64,000 nucleotides of DNA from Gordonia bronchialis DSM 43247 (lineage in GTDB: Bacteria > Actinomycetota > Actinomycetes > Mycobacteriales > Mycobacteriaceae). The DNA lies in contig NC_013441.1 of the NCBI RefSeq assembly GCF_000024785.1, forward strand, positions 1,736,001 through 1,800,000, written 5' to 3'. The notes below the pieces were generated by a model. It was not told the origin of the DNA and ran no database searches. It saw only the letters and a program-made list of their open reading frames with translations. The position numbers were made by a program, and so were the translations under genes. Of the stretch, positions 29,421-38,942 are shown in pieces (the first letter of the stretch is position 1; each line of letters starts with the position of its first letter).

Positions 29421-30707
29421 TCAGGGCTGCTCGGCGAGCAGTTCCGCGAAACGTTCGGTGGCCGCGGTGCGGCGGGTCGGGATGTGTTCGGTGGGGATCT
29501 CACCCGCCGGCGGCGCATAACCCTTCAGGTACTGGCGGGCGACGCTGTCCCGGTGCACCTCGTCGGGTCCGTCGTAGAGGCGTGCGGCGCGGGCGGCGCG
29601 ATACATGAACTCCAGCGGCAGATCCGCGCTGTAGCCGAGCGAGCCGTGGACCTGGACGGCGCGGTCGATGACGTCGTGCAGGATGCGGGCGCCGAAGAAC
29701 TTGATCAGCGCGATGTCCTTGCGCGCCGCGGAGGTTCCCTCCTCGTCGATCCGCCAGGCGGCGTGCAACGTCGTCAGTCGCAATGCCTGGATCTCGGCGG
29801 CCGAATCGGCGATCCAGTTGCGCACTGTCTGCTTGTCGGCGAGCACCGAACCGTGGGCCGACCGATAGGTGGCGCGCTCGCACATCATGTCGAAGGCGCG
29901 TCGGGCCTGACCGATCCACCGCATGCAGTGATGAATCCGGCCCGGGCCCAACCGGACCTGCGCGACGACGAACCCATCGCCTCGCCCGCCGAGCATGGCG
30001 TCGGGACCGACCTTCACGTCGGAGAGGGTCACCTCACAGTGTGACCCGTAGGTGTTCGGACGGGGACGCGGGTTCTCGACGGACCCGATGTCCCGGACCA
30101 CCTCGAGGCCCGGCGCGTCGATCGGGATGATGAACTGCGACGCCCGGCGATGCCGGTCGGCATCCGGATCGGTCACCGCCACGACGATCATGAAGTCAGA
30201 GGTGGTCGCGTTGCTGATGAACCACTTGTGACCGTTGAGATTCCAGTTCTCGCCGTCCCAGGTGGCGGTGGTGGTCAGGTTGGTGGGATCGGCACCGGCA
30301 TTGCCGGGTTCGGTGAGTGCGAAGGAGGAATACATCTCGCCGGCGAGCAGTGGGTAAAGCCAGCGCTCCCACTGCTCGTCGGTGCCGACGGAGGCCAGGA
30401 TCTCCGCATTGCCGGAATCCGGTGCCTGACAGCCGAAGACTAGGGGACCATACGGTGTGGAGCCCAGGATCTCCTGCATCAGACCGAGTTTGACCTGGCC
30501 GTATCCCTGACCGCCGAGTTCGGGATCGAGGTGGGCCGCCCACAGTCCCTGCGCGCGCACCTCCTCCTGCAGCGGTGCGATGGCACGCCGCAGCGTCGGC
30601 CAGTCGAGGTCGAGGACCTCGAGGAGAAAGATCTCGGCACGGACGAATTCGTCCATCCAGTCGAGTTTCTTCTGAAATTCGGGTTCGGTCGAGAAGTCCC
30701 AGGCCAT
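29421..30707 (-). CDS. Acyl-CoA dehydrogenase, ACAD10/11-like
   Basis: A 428-residue FAD enzyme. Conserved blocks are FALTEPGNAGADPTNL (substrate/FAD loop), WFISNATTSDF, RDIGSVENPRPRP, QVHGSLGYSADLPLE and LYDGPDEVHRDSVARQYL. The D-G-P-D-E-V-H sequence is the hallmark of the ACAD10/11 branch. In that branch the dehydrogenase works with a kinase domain on 4-hydroxyacyl-CoA, and here the kinase-like gene lies directly upstream. In ordinary members it would introduce a 2,3 double bond. ATG 30707 start. No damage seen. Confidence 0.9.
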   Translation of the reverse strand: MAWDFSTEPEFQKKLDWMDEFVRAEIFLLEVLDLDWPTLRRAIAPLQEEVRAQGLWAAHLDPELGGQGYGQVKLGLMQEILGSTPYGPLVFGCQAPDSGNAEILASVGTDEQWERWLYPLLAGEMYSSFALTEPGNAGADPTNLTTTATWDGENWNLNGHKWFISNATTSDFMIVVAVTDPDADRHRRASQFIIPIDAPGLEVVRDIGSVENPRPRPNTYGSHCEVTLSDVKVGPDAMLGGRGDGFVVAQVRLGPGRIHHCMRWIGQARRAFDMMCERATYRSAHGSVLADKQTVRNWIADSAAEIQALRLTTLHAAWRIDEEGTSAARKDIALIKFFGARILHDVIDRAVQVHGSLGYSADLPLEFMYRAARAARLYDGPDEVHRDSVARQYLKGYAPPAGEIPTEHIPTRRTAATERFAELLAEQP

Positions 30708-30742
30708 GTGCTCGTGTACTCCGTTCGTGGTGGGGGTGAAAC

Positions 30743-31794
30743 TCAGGTGAGGTAGCGATGGGCGCGATCGAAGAGCCCGTTTGCGTAGCGCCGCAGGCGT
30801 TCTCCGACCTCGCGCGGGGCATCTCCGGCGCACGATCGGGCGTAGGTTCCCTCGAGGATGATGCCCAGCTTGAAGCAGGCCAGCACCGCACACCAGTCCA
30901 GCGCGGACAGATCGCGATCCGAACGGGAGGCGTAGCGTTCGATCATCGCCGACCGTTCGGGCAGGTCGCCCGTCGCGCCGAGCGCACTCTCGTAGAGATC
31001 CGCATCGCCGGGATGCTCCGGCCAGATCGCGGCCAGGACACCGAGATCGAGAAGCGGATCACCGATGGTGGCCATCTCCCAGTCGACGATCGCCGCCACG
31101 GCAGGGCGATCCGGGGCGTACATGACGTTGGCGATGTGGTAGTCGCCATGCAGGATTCCCGGGGCGCCATCGCCGGGACGGTTTCGCTCGCGCCAGTCCG
31201 CGACGGGTGCCACATCGCCGAACTCCGGCCCCGGATACCCCGGCGTCGACGCGTAGCGTTCGAACTCGCCGATCCAGCGCGGCACCTGGCGGGCCAGGAA
31301 TCCGTCGGGTTTGCCGAAGTCGGCGAGGCCGATGCCGGTGTGATCGACGGCGGCGAGCGACGTCAGGGCGTCGACGAGTGCCAGCCCCATCTCGCGGCGG
31401 CCGGCGGGTGCGGCCGCATACGGCGCGGAAAGTCGTTGTGCCGCATTGAATCCGTCTACCGGTTCCATCAGATAGAAGGCGGCACCCAGGATCGCGGTGT
31501 CGGCGCTGCCGACGATGAGTCGGGCGTGCGGAACGGTTGTGGCGCCCAGCGCGTCGAGCAGTCGCATCTCACGCTCGATGACGGTGTTCGAACCGGGACG
31601 CAGGTGCTCGGGTCCGCGGCGGAGCACGTAGTCGGTTCGCCGCGGCTGAATCCGATCATGATGTTCTGGGTGCCACCGCCGATCGGGGAGATGTTCTCGA
31701 TGGTGCCGGGCGGCAGCTGCTCGCGGTCCATCCAGGCGTTCAGCGCGTCGACGTCGACGCCGGCGATCGCGGCGCTGGTGCTAGCGGGGGCCAT
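30743..31794 (-). pseudogene. APH/ACAD11-type phosphotransferase, frameshifted
   Basis: An aminoglycoside-phosphotransferase-fold kinase of ~350 residues when joined. The N-terminal part from ATG 31794 reads NISPIGGGTQNIMIGFSRGE, then goes out of frame near 31,630. The continuation YVLRRGPEHLRPGSNTVIE is in the next frame and runs to the stop at 30,743. Catalytic motifs are intact: LHGDYHIANVM (Brenner motif) and IVDWEMATIGDP. Similarity is to the N-terminal domain of ACAD10/11 rather than to drug-resistance enzymes. A missing base at the junction would explain the break. It heads the kinase-ACAD-SDR group and has a regulon-type palindrome 54 nt upstream. Confidence 0.8.
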
Positions 31795-31848
31795 GCTCTT
31801 GAACCTAGGGTTGCGCTGCCGCTACCGGAACCACCTCGTCGGCGTCGT

Positions 31849-31864
31849 TTGTGGGAATCCCCAA
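31849..31864. promoter_or_regulatory. Regulon palindrome upstream of the kinase-ACAD-SDR genes
   Basis: TTGTGGGAATCCCCAA lies exactly 54 nt before the ATG at 31794, between the PucR stop and the kinase gene. It matches 14 of 16 positions with the sites before two monooxygenase genes (allowing orientation). CCCTAG ten bases before the ATG may be the -10 element. Confidence 0.6.
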
Positions 31865-31892
31865 CCGCGGTGGCCGACGTCGGGGCCGCCGG

Positions 31893-33715
31893 TCATTGAC
31901 CTGCGAGTTCGAGCACCTGGAAGGCCATCTTGGCCGACAGCATGGTGTCCAGACTCGTCGGGTCGCGACGGCAGATCTCGCGGATACGTCCAAGCCGATA
32001 GCGGATGGTGTTCTCGTGCACGTCGAGCGACTGCGCGGTCGCCTGCACCTTGCCGTCGGCAGCCACGAAAGCACGCCAGGTGGCGAGCAGGGTGCCGTCG
32101 TCGTGATCGCGGACCGCGGCGACGTAGGAATGCGCGAAGTGCAGCGCCTCCTTGACATGTCCGCTGCTCACGATCACCCGGAACAGACCGAGATCGTCGA
32201 GGGCGATCACCTTGGTGCCCCAGTCGAATGATCGCGCGATGGCGCCGATGTCGCGCAACTCGCGGTGGGCGTGGGGGAAGTCGCCGGGGACGCGGCAGAT
32301 CCCGGAGATGACGGTGGTGCCCAATGACAGTTGGCCGGTGAGTTTCTCGGCGATGGTGGTGACGTCGGTCTGGATCGCCCGGACGTCGTCGGGATCGTCG
32401 TGGGGCAGACGGACCATCACGATCACCGCCCCCGGCAACCGGACGGCCGGGGGCGCCGGGATGGACATGACCGCGGCGAAGGTCCGGGTCACCAGCGACT
32501 GGATCGCCGACGCCGACAACTGTCCCTGGGCGTCGTCGACCGTGAAGCGCACCAGTACATGCGGGTGGGTGAGGTCGATGCCGAACTGCGGGCCGCGCCG
32601 GACCAGATGTTCCTTGTCTCGTCCGTAGCGCAAGAGGTCGGAGAGGTAATCGTCGCGGGCCTGTCCCTCGGTCTCGATCTGACGCCGTTCGGAGAGCATC
32701 TGCAGGGCCAGCACGGTGGCGCCGCGTTCGGCGATGTTGGCGTCGATCTCCTGCAGGCTGCGCCCGATCTCCACGATGCCGACAAAGCCGCTCGGCTTCC
32801 CTCGATCACCATGCGGCACATCAGATGACGGCGACCGAGCCCGACGGCGAGCTGGGCCGGAACCACAGCCGACGGCGTGGTGACGCTGAGTTCGGCGAGC
32901 GTCGCCCGCACCGACGGGGTGTTGCGCACCTTGGCACTGAGCACCGGCGGCGCATCGAGCTTGAGTGCCTCGGGCGCCGACCAGGTGAGGACGTCGAAGT
33001 CGTTGTTGTAGAGGACGACGGGTTTGGCGGACAGCTCGCTCAGCAGTTGCACGACGCGCGCGATGTTGGCACCTTCGAGAACCGCGTTGGTGAGTCGGGT
33101 GTGTACGTCGGCCAGATACGCGAGAGTGGCGTTGTTGCGGGCGATTTCGGCGGCCTGCCGACGTAGCCGGGAGTTGAGCATCGCCTGGCTGATGAAAATC
33201 GCCGAGAGCCGGGCGAACAGGGTGGCGACCTCGATGTCCTCGGTGGTGAACTCGTGGCCGCGGCCGCGGCTGTCGACGAAGATGAGGCCGATCACCTCGT
33301 CGTCGAAGATCAGCGGTACACCGAGCATGGCACGCACATCCCAGTGCGCCATGGTCCGGTGATGCGGGCGGGGGTCGTTGAGAGCGTCGGTGATCACCAC
33401 CGGCTGGCGGGTGGTGATCACCTCCTGGCTGAACCGATCGCCGTCGAAGCCGGACTCCTGGCGCCGCACGGCCTGGGTGATGTCGCCCGCCTCCTGGCAG
33501 TAGCCGGCGGCGCCGCGGTAGCGCCCGCTGCCGTGCCGGAGGTAGACCGAGCACCGGGTCACCCCGAGCAGTCGGCACAGCCGGCGGCCCACCAGGGTGA
33601 GCAGGTCCTCGAGCTTTGCGTCGGTGATGGCCTCGGTGGTGACCTGCGAGAAGGCCGCGATGACCGCCCGTTCCCGGCTGAGGAGGGTCGAGGGCGGATC
33701 AGCGGAGACGGTCAT
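31893..33715 (-). pseudogene. PucR/CdaR-type transcriptional regulator with GAF domain, frameshifted
   Basis: Joined length is about 607 residues. From ATG 33715 the frame encodes a GAF domain (res ~20-170: LGVTRCSVYLRHGSG, MLGVPLIFDDEVIGLIFVD) and a middle region ending RRHLMCRMVIEG. Near 32,795 one base appears lost; the next frame continues KPSGFVGIVEIGRSLQ through a GGDEF-like region to the C-terminal helix-turn-helix TAQSLDVHENTIRYRLGRI (HTH_30, PucR type), ending at 31,893. These regulators usually activate catabolic genes in response to a small ligand. It sits between the monooxygenase operon and the kinase-ACAD genes and is the obvious candidate for the shared palindromes. Confidence 0.85.
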
Positions 33716-33766
33716 CCTCACCTCGGAAGTACAGCGTTGTGGTCACCATCACAGTAGCAGCGGGCC

Positions 33767-35023
33767 TCATGCGCCGGTGACGGCCTGATCCAGGGTGTGG
33801 CCCATCCGCTCCTGCTTGGTGCGCAGGTAGCGGACGTTGTGCGGGGTGATCACGGTCGGCAGGCCGAAGCGGCCGACGATCTCGAGGTCGAAACCCTCGA
33901 GTCCGCCGTACTTTTGCCGGGTTGTTGGTGATGAGGCGGAGCCGCCGGGCTCCGAGGTCGGCGAGGATCGCAGCACCCACACCGTAGCTGCGGGAATCCA
34001 CCGGCAGCCCCAGCGCGGTGTTGGCGTCGACGGTGTCGAGACCCTGTTCCTGCAGCGCGTAGGCGCGGATCTTGTGCGCCAGACCGATCCCGCGGCCCTC
34101 ATGCCGCGCAGGTAGACCACGGCGCCGCAGCCCTCCTCGGCGATTGCGGACAGGGCCTGTTCGAGCTGGCTGCCGCAGTCGCAGCGCAGGGAACCGAGGA
34201 TGTCGCCGGTGAGGCATTCGCTGTGCACGCGGACCAGCGCGCCGCGGTCGGTTCGGCTCGCGGCGGCGAGATCGCCCATCAGCAGGGCGAGATGTTCGGT
34301 GCCGTCGAGTTCGCAGCGGTAGGCGACGGCACGGAAGTCGCCGAAGGCGGTGGGCATCGCCGCCGATGCCACCTGCGCGACCAGCGAGGTCGACGTACTG
34401 CGGTGGTGCACGAGGTCGGCGATACGCAGTACCGGCAGATCATGGTCGGCGGCAAAGGCGAGCAGGTCGTCGCCGGAACGCATCGACCCGTCTTCGGCGA
34501 CGATCTCACCGATCACCCCGACGCCGCCGAGACCCAGATCGTCGACGCCGGCCATGGTGACCAGGTCGACGGCGGCCTCGGTGTGCCCGGCGCGGGTGAG
34601 CACGCCGCCGTCGCGTGCCCGTAGCGGGAACACGCGACCGGGACGGCGCAGATCAGTGGGGGCAGTGGCGTCGTCGGCCAGTGCCCGGACGGTGCGGGCA
34701 CGGTCGGCTGCCGACACACCGGTGCCGGTGTCGACGTGATCGACGGTGACGGTGAAGGCCGTGCCGTGGTTGTCGGTGTTGTGGGTGACCATCTGCGGCA
34801 GGTCGAGGTGACGTGCCCGTGCGGCGGTCATCGGCGCGCAGATGATCCCGGTGGTGTGGCGCACCATGAAAGCCATCGCCTCATCGGTGATCAACGACGC
34901 CGCGTCGATCAGGTCACCTTCGTTCTCGCGGTCGGCGTCGTCAACGACCACTGCGAGACCACCCGCCGCGATGGCCGCGACAGCAGCCGAGACCGCCTCG
35001 GTCTGCGGGAGCACCGCGGTCAT
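33767..35023 (-). CDS. ribBA: RibBA: DHBP synthase / GTP cyclohydrolase II, with two compensating frameshifts
   Basis: 418 codons from ATG 35023. The RibB half has [18 protein letters not shown] and ITPHN-type ends; the RibA half has [15 protein letters not shown] and [12 protein letters not shown], with zinc cysteines. Near 34,105 a C seems missing (GGC-ATG instead of GGC-CAT-GAG), after which the correct protein ([20 protein letters not shown]) continues in another frame. Near 33,912 an extra A in AAAA restores the original frame at [13 protein letters not shown]. About 65 residues of the GTP-cyclohydrolase active region are therefore scrambled in the literal reading. It makes the riboflavin precursors, and here presumably FMN for the neighbouring monooxygenases. 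ATG overlaps the reductase stop; GGAGG precedes it. Confidence 0.85.
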   Translation of the reverse strand: MTAVLPQTEAVSAAVAAIAAGGLAVVVDDADRENEGDLIDAASLITDEAMAFMVRHTTGIICAPMTAARARHLDLPQMVTHNTDNHGTAFTVTVDHVDTGTGVSAADRARTVRALADDATAPTDLRRPGRVFPLRARDGGVLTRAGHTEAAVDLVTMAGVDDLGLGGVGVIGEIVAEDGSMRSGDDLLAFAADHDLPVLRIADLVHHRSTSTSLVAQVASAAMPTAFGDFRAVAYRCELDGTEHLALLMGDLAAASRTDRGALVRVHSECLTGDILGSLRCDCGSQLEQALSAIAEEGCGAVVYLRGMRAAGSVWRTRSAPTRCRNRVSTPSTPTPRWGCRWIPAATVWVLRSSPTSEPGGSASSPTTRQKYGGLEGFDLEIVGRFGLPTVITPHNVRYLRTKQERMGHTLDQAVTGA

Positions 35024-35520
35024 GATGCGACCTCCAGCGCCCGGTGGGTCCCGAAGATGCGCGCGTGATAGGTGAGCGGGTCGGCGGCGGCCAGAGCGGT
35101 GGCGACGACGTTGCCGAGGGCGATCACGTGATCGCCGCCGTCGACGAGGGAGGCCGTGGTGCACGCGAGCCACCCCGAGACCCCGTCGAGGCGCGGGACG
35201 CCGGCGTCGGCGGTCCAGTCGACGCCGTCGAACTTGTCGGTGCCCTTGCGCGCGAACCGCATTGCCAGCTCGGCCTGCTGGTGGGCGAGCACGTTGAGGC
35301 CGAACCGGCCGGAGTCCCTGATGATGGCGAGCAGATCCGAGCGGCGATCCAGCGACACCAGCACCATCGGCGGTTCCATCGACAGCGAGGTGAACGCACT
35401 GACGGTGGTGCCATGGGGGCGTCCGTCGTCGAAGGACGTCACGACGGCGACCGGCGTGCAGACACGCGACATCACCTCGCGGAACTCAGGCGCGATCATC
35501 GCGTCACTCGGATCACTCAC
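35020..35520 (-). CDS. Flavin reductase-like FMN-binding protein
   Basis: A 166-residue flavin reductase of the two-component monooxygenase type (HpaC/DIM6 family). Blocks are FREVMSRVCTPVAVVTS, GTTVSAFTSLSMEPPMVLVSLD and FGLNVLAHQQ. It would supply reduced FMN to the luciferase-like monooxygenases. GTG start with AGGAG six bases before it. The stop overlaps the ribBA start (ATGA), so reductase and flavin-synthesis enzyme are made together. No damage. Confidence 0.9.
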   Translation of the reverse strand: MSDPSDAMIAPEFREVMSRVCTPVAVVTSFDDGRPHGTTVSAFTSLSMEPPMVLVSLDRRSDLLAIIRDSGRFGLNVLAHQQAELAMRFARKGTDKFDGVDWTADAGVPRLDGVSGWLACTTASLVDGGDHVIALGNVVATALAAADPLTYHARIFGTHRALEVAS

Positions 35521-35553
35521 GGTAACTCCTGGAGAACTCGTCGGGGGTGTGGA

Positions 35554-35590
35554 CCGTGGCGCCGGTTCAGTGTTGTCGCCGGCGCCACGG
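35554..35590. terminator. Strong stem-loop between monooxygenase C and flavin reductase genes
   Basis: CCGTGGCGCCGG (35554-35565) pairs perfectly with CCGGCGCCACGG (35579-35590) around a 13-base loop. It lies between two same-strand genes and has no U-run, so it may be an intercistronic stabiliser or attenuator rather than a full terminator. Confidence 0.55.
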
Positions 35591-35599
35591 GGTCTGGGT

Positions 35600-36689
35600 T
35601 CAGACGCCGACGGGCGTCTTGGCCTTCATCTTGTGGAGTTCGGGAACGACCTTCTCGCCGAACAACTTCAGGCTCTTCTCCGCTTCGGCGAGCGGCAGTC
35701 CGCCGAACGAGAACGCTGCATTGGGCATGAAGTCACCGATGAGTTCGTGCCGGTGGGCGTACTTCTCGACGATCTGCTCGGGGGTGCCGTAGACGTTGGC
35801 CTCCACGTAGGCGTCGGCCGCAGCCTCCATGCCCGCCTCGCGGATCATGTCCGCGCCGGCCTGATAGGTCTCATAGCCGGGCGTCTCACGCCAGTGCTTG
35901 CCGGCGAAGTCGTAATGCTTGATGACAGACAGGAAGTAGCGGTTGATGTGCTCGTAGGCGAGGCGTCGGGCCTCGTCGGCGTCTTCGTGGCAGATCACGA
36001 AGTCCTGGATGACCGCCGGACCGGGTTCGCGGCCCTGTGCGTCGCGGAACAGTTGCTTCCAGCCGTTGATCTGTTCGGCGTGCTTCTCGAAGGGGAACTG
36101 CATGAAGGTCATCATCTGCACACCGAGGTCGGCGACGATCGGGACGGAGTCCGGGGACATCGCGGCGGCGAAAAGTCTTCCATCCCAGCTTGTCTCCGGG
36201 TTGGGCCGGGGCCGGACCTCGATCTCGGGCTGGACGAAGTTGGGTCCCTCGCTGGAGACGAACCCCGACTTGATGCCGCATGACGATGTCGGCGCCCTCG
36301 TTGAAGCGGGACCGGGCGTCTTCCATGGGGATGCCGAAGGCCTCGTACTCCATCTTGGCCAGACCAAGTCCCATGCCGAGAAGGACACAGCCGCCGGACA
36401 TCTGGTCGAGCATGATGGCCTTCTCGACCACTCGCAGCGGATCGTTCCACGGCAGGATCACCGCGCCGAGACCGAGCTTCACCCGCGAGGTGCGACCGGC
36501 GAGATAGGACAGGATCGCGAAGTTGTCCGGACACATCGAGTAGTCATCGAAGTGATGTTCGGCCGACCAGACCGAATCGAAGCCGCTCTTCTCGGTCAGT
36601 ACGCCGAGCTCGAGGTCGTGGGTGAAGACCTGCTCGTCGCTGATGTTCTCGTGGTAGTTCTGGAAGACCAGAAGGACGCCGACGTCCAT
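35600..36689 (-). pseudogene. Luciferase-like monooxygenase C, frameshifted
   Basis: A ~363-residue LLM-class flavin-dependent oxidoreductase when joined. From ATG 36689 (AGGAG upstream) it reads MDVGVLLVFQNYHENISD, SVWSAEHHFDDYSM and LGLGAVILPWNDPLRVVEKA up to SRFNEGADIVMR. Near 36,285 one G is missing (CGGC for CGGGGC), and the protein continues in the next frame as IKSGFVSSEGPNFVQPE to the stop at 35,600. The E-H-H metal-free active-site pattern of the family is present. It is the third such enzyme in the cluster. The substrate is unknown. Confidence 0.85.
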
Positions 36690-36752
36690 GTGTTGCTCCT
36701 AGTGTTCGGTATAACTGAAATCGATTGGGGGAGAGGTATTCAGTAAGTCTCG

Positions 36753-37178
36753 TCAGGGTGCGAGGAAGACGGCCCGGGTGTGTTCGGTGTCGAGGAACTC
36801 CTTGACCGACTCGATCTTTGAGTCGCGAACCACGAACACGAAGTGGTAGAGGTTGTTGTACACGCGGCCGTTGGTCATCTCCGCGTACGATTCGGTTTCC
36901 ACGGCGACCCGTTCACCTTCGGCGGTCCAGGCGAGCGGGGTGAGCCGGATGGCGCCGGTGGTGGTCGCGGTGGACAGACTCGACAGCATCTCGCCGAACT
37001 CCGCCTTGCTCTTGGTGCCCGAGATCCCGTCGATCGTGCCGGCGACCCACCAGGTGGCGGTCGGCGAGAGGTAGGAGAGGATCGCCTCCACGTCACCCTT
37101 GGAGAACACCTTCATGAAGTCGGCGATGAGCTCCTTGTTCTGCTGCTCGAGGCTGACGTTCGCGGTACTTGTTGCCAC
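36753..37178 (-). CDS. SnoaL-like / limonene-epoxide-hydrolase-fold protein
   Basis: A 141-residue NTF2-fold protein from GTG 37178, with AGGAG six bases upstream. Characteristic parts are NKELIADFMKVFSKGDVEA, YLSPTATWWVAG and YNNLYHFVFVVRD. Members include polyketide cyclases, ketosteroid isomerases and limonene-1,2-epoxide hydrolase. In a monooxygenase operon it may open an epoxide or isomerise an oxygenated product. It is the first intact gene after the repeated fragment, with a palindrome 98 nt upstream. Confidence 0.75.
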   Translation of the reverse strand: MATSTANVSLEQQNKELIADFMKVFSKGDVEAILSYLSPTATWWVAGTIDGISGTKSKAEFGEMLSSLSTATTTGAIRLTPLAWTAEGERVAVETESYAEMTNGRVYNNLYHFVFVVRDSKIESVKEFLDTEHTRAVFLAP

Positions 37179-37198
37179 CGATTACTCCTTCTGTGGTC

Positions 37199-37600
37199 TC
37201 AGCGGAAGCTGAATTCGTGTGCAGTACAAACGGTATGGCGCTCTGTGTCCTGCGTCACCATCACGTGCGGGGGCTCTTGTGGGTTGCCACAAGCCCGCTC
37301 ATCGCCCACCCCCGCTGAACGAGTTGAGCACGCGTAGTCCTCGGCCACTCGGACCGGCCAGTCGAAGGTGAGGTTGCTGACGGCGATGCCGATCCGCATG
37401 CGTTCGGTGTGGGCGGCGATCGCGGCGGCGGCGATCTGCGGGGACGGGATCGATCCGTAGTCGCTGCCATGATGCTCGGCGAGCCACACCTCACCGAAGC
37501 CGAGCGATTCGGCGATCCGGATCTGTTCGAGCATCTCGTCGTAAGCACGTCGGAAGTCGCGGTCGGGGCTTTCCAGCACATAGAACACACTGAACTTCAT
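37199..37600 (-). pseudogene. Truncated luciferase-like monooxygenase in repeat copy 1
   Basis: From ATG 37600 the first 90 residues equal monooxygenase B (MKFSVFYVLESPDRDFRRAY to VRVAEDYA). At the repeat edge (37,331) it changes to an unrelated tail (CSTRSAGVGDERACGN) ending at 37,199, giving 133 residues. More than two thirds of the barrel is missing, so it cannot be an active enzyme. Confidence 0.8.
37277..37292. promoter_or_regulatory. Regulon palindrome upstream of the SnoaL-like gene
   Basis: TTGTGGGTTGCCACAA differs from the copy before monooxygenase B at one position (G for C in the centre). It lies 98 nt before the GTG at 37178, farther than the 54 nt of the other sites. Confidence 0.55.
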
Positions 37601-37610
37601 GAAGCTCACG

Positions 37611-38243
37611 CTAGGGATAGGTGGCCGCCGCGGGAACGGGCTGTGAATCGGTGTTTGTGGGTTCCCACAAAAGCCCGGCCGCCTGCTCCCGTAGCGTGCG
37701 TTTGTCCAGTTTGCCGACGCTGGTGCGGGGCAGCGTGTCCACCACGAACACCCGGTCCGGTAGCCACCAGCGCGGGACGTTCTCGCGCAGATCGGCATAC
37801 AGCGCGTCTGCGTCGACGGCGGGTCCGTCCTCGACGCCGACCACGCCCCGCACGACGGGCACACGATGTCGCGGATGAGTCCGGTGCTCGGGGTGGAACC
37901 ACCCAGCACCAGCGCCCGACGTGAGCGCAGATCGATGTTCTCCCGCGTCGCATGGGCCACCAGGTCGACGGCGACCGTCGGCACCATGCCGGTGTAGGTG
38001 ATCCGCTGCGTGGCGATGATCGTCGCGATCTCCGGTGCGCTGGGATGCGGTCCGGGAAGAACCTGGTCGGCACCGGACATCATGGCCGCGAAGGGAACTC
38101 CCCACGCGTTCGCGTGGAACATGGGGACGACGAGCAATACCCGATCGCGTTCACTGATCGCGTGGCCATCGGCGAGGCAGGCGGCAAAGGTGTGTAGATA
38201 CAGCGATTTGTGGCGATATCCAACACCTTTGGGTGCGCCGGTG
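37611..38243 (-). pseudogene. Acyl-CoA ligase fragment in repeat copy 1
   Basis: Contains the ligase from the TGAPKG nucleotide-binding loop onward, including the same internal deletion and frame change as copy 2, to the stop at 37,611. It has no start codon and no N-terminal domain, and is fused at 38,243 to the end of the SDR gene. Confidence 0.8.
37654..37671. promoter_or_regulatory. Regulon palindrome within repeat copy 1
   Basis: TTTGTGGGTTCCCACAAA, an 18-bp perfect palindrome with a TT/AA centre, duplicated together with the repeat. Here it precedes only the truncated monooxygenase fragment. Confidence 0.55.
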
Positions 38244-38942
38244 CCCGCCGTCGACGGGCACGGTGGCGCCGTACATGTAGGTCGCCCCGGCGACGTCAAC
38301 GATGACCTGCGCGATCTCCTTGGCGGTACCAGTCCGGCCGGCCGGGATGGACGACACGATGCGGGCCCGGGCCTTCTCCGAGAGTCCGGAGGTCATGTCG
38401 GTATCCACAAAGCCGGGGACGACGAGGTTGACCCGGATGTTGCGCGGTGCGAGTTCGGCCGCCAGTACCTGCGTCATGCCGGACAATCCGGCCTTGGCCG
38501 ACCCGTAGGCCACGTCGCCGGGGAATCCGCGCAAGCCCACCACCGCGCCGACATTGACGACGGCGGAGCCGGATTCGAGGATCGGCACGGTGGCCCGGCA
38601 CATCTCGAAGGCGCCGGTCAGGTTGGTGGCGAGCACCAGGTCCCAGGACTCCCGACTCAGGTCGTCGATCCGGCCGCCGCGGTGCACGCCTGCCACGTTG
38701 ATCAACGCGTGTGCCGAGCCATATTCCTCGGCAACGGTTTTCACCGCTCGGCGGACCGATTCGGTGTCGGTCACGTCGGTTTTGATCTCGTGTACCCGGT
38801 CGGCGTGGGTGTAGGCGGTGGTGGCCACGCCCCGGGCCATGGACACCACGCGGTCACCGCGCGCGGTGACCGCCTCCACCACGGCGCGCCCGATGCCGCG
38901 CGAACCGCCGGTGACAATCCAGACTCTCGGTTGGATACTCAT
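38151..38942 (-). CDS. Short-chain dehydrogenase with C-terminus rewritten by the repeat
   Basis: 263 codons from ATG 38942, whose A-T-G-A overlaps the stop of the hydrolase. Cofactor motif TGGSRGIG, N-V-A-G-V block, and catalytic Tyr-Lys in YGSAKAG are present. It reads normally to GATVPVDGG, the usual SDR end, then enters repeat copy 1 and gains about 28 foreign residues (HRRTQRCWISPQ and on) before a stop. Catalytic parts are intact, so activity may persist. Because the hydrolase upstream is frameshifted into this frame, a literal reading from 39740 gives a hydrolase-SDR fusion of 529 residues; I consider that an artefact of the frameshift. Confidence 0.8.
   Translation of the reverse strand: MSIQPRVWIVTGGSRGIGRAVVEAVTARGDRVVSMARGVATTAYTHADRVHEIKTDVTDTESVRRAVKTVAEEYGSAHALINVAGVHRGGRIDDLSRESWDLVLATNLTGAFEMCRATVPILESGSAVVNVGAVVGLRGFPGDVAYGSAKAGLSGMTQVLAAELAPRNIRVNLVVPGFVDTDMTSGLSEKARARIVSSIPAGRTGTAKEIAQVIVDVAGATYMYGATVPVDGGHRRTQRCWISPQIAVSTHLCRLPRRWPRDQ

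Larger units (their letters stand above)
37331..38243 (-). repeat. 913-bp direct repeat, copy 1 (fragments of monooxygenase B and acyl-CoA ligase)
   Basis: This stretch equals 40654-41566 shifted by 3323 bp, with only three substitutions found by eye (two near 37,910 and one near 38,176). It carries the first ~90 codons of monooxygenase B (ATG at 37600, then a foreign tail to a stop at 37,199), the palindromic site, and the C-terminal plus central parts of the ligase. Both ends are cut inside genes, so neither gene is complete here. The right edge falls in the sequence CACCGGCGCACC at the end of the SDR gene. Confidence 0.9.

Noticed and set aside
30743..31794. APH-fold protein as an aminoglycoside-resistance enzyme
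   Set aside because: Its motifs and neighbour fit the ACAD10/11-type kinase group, not drug phosphotransferases.
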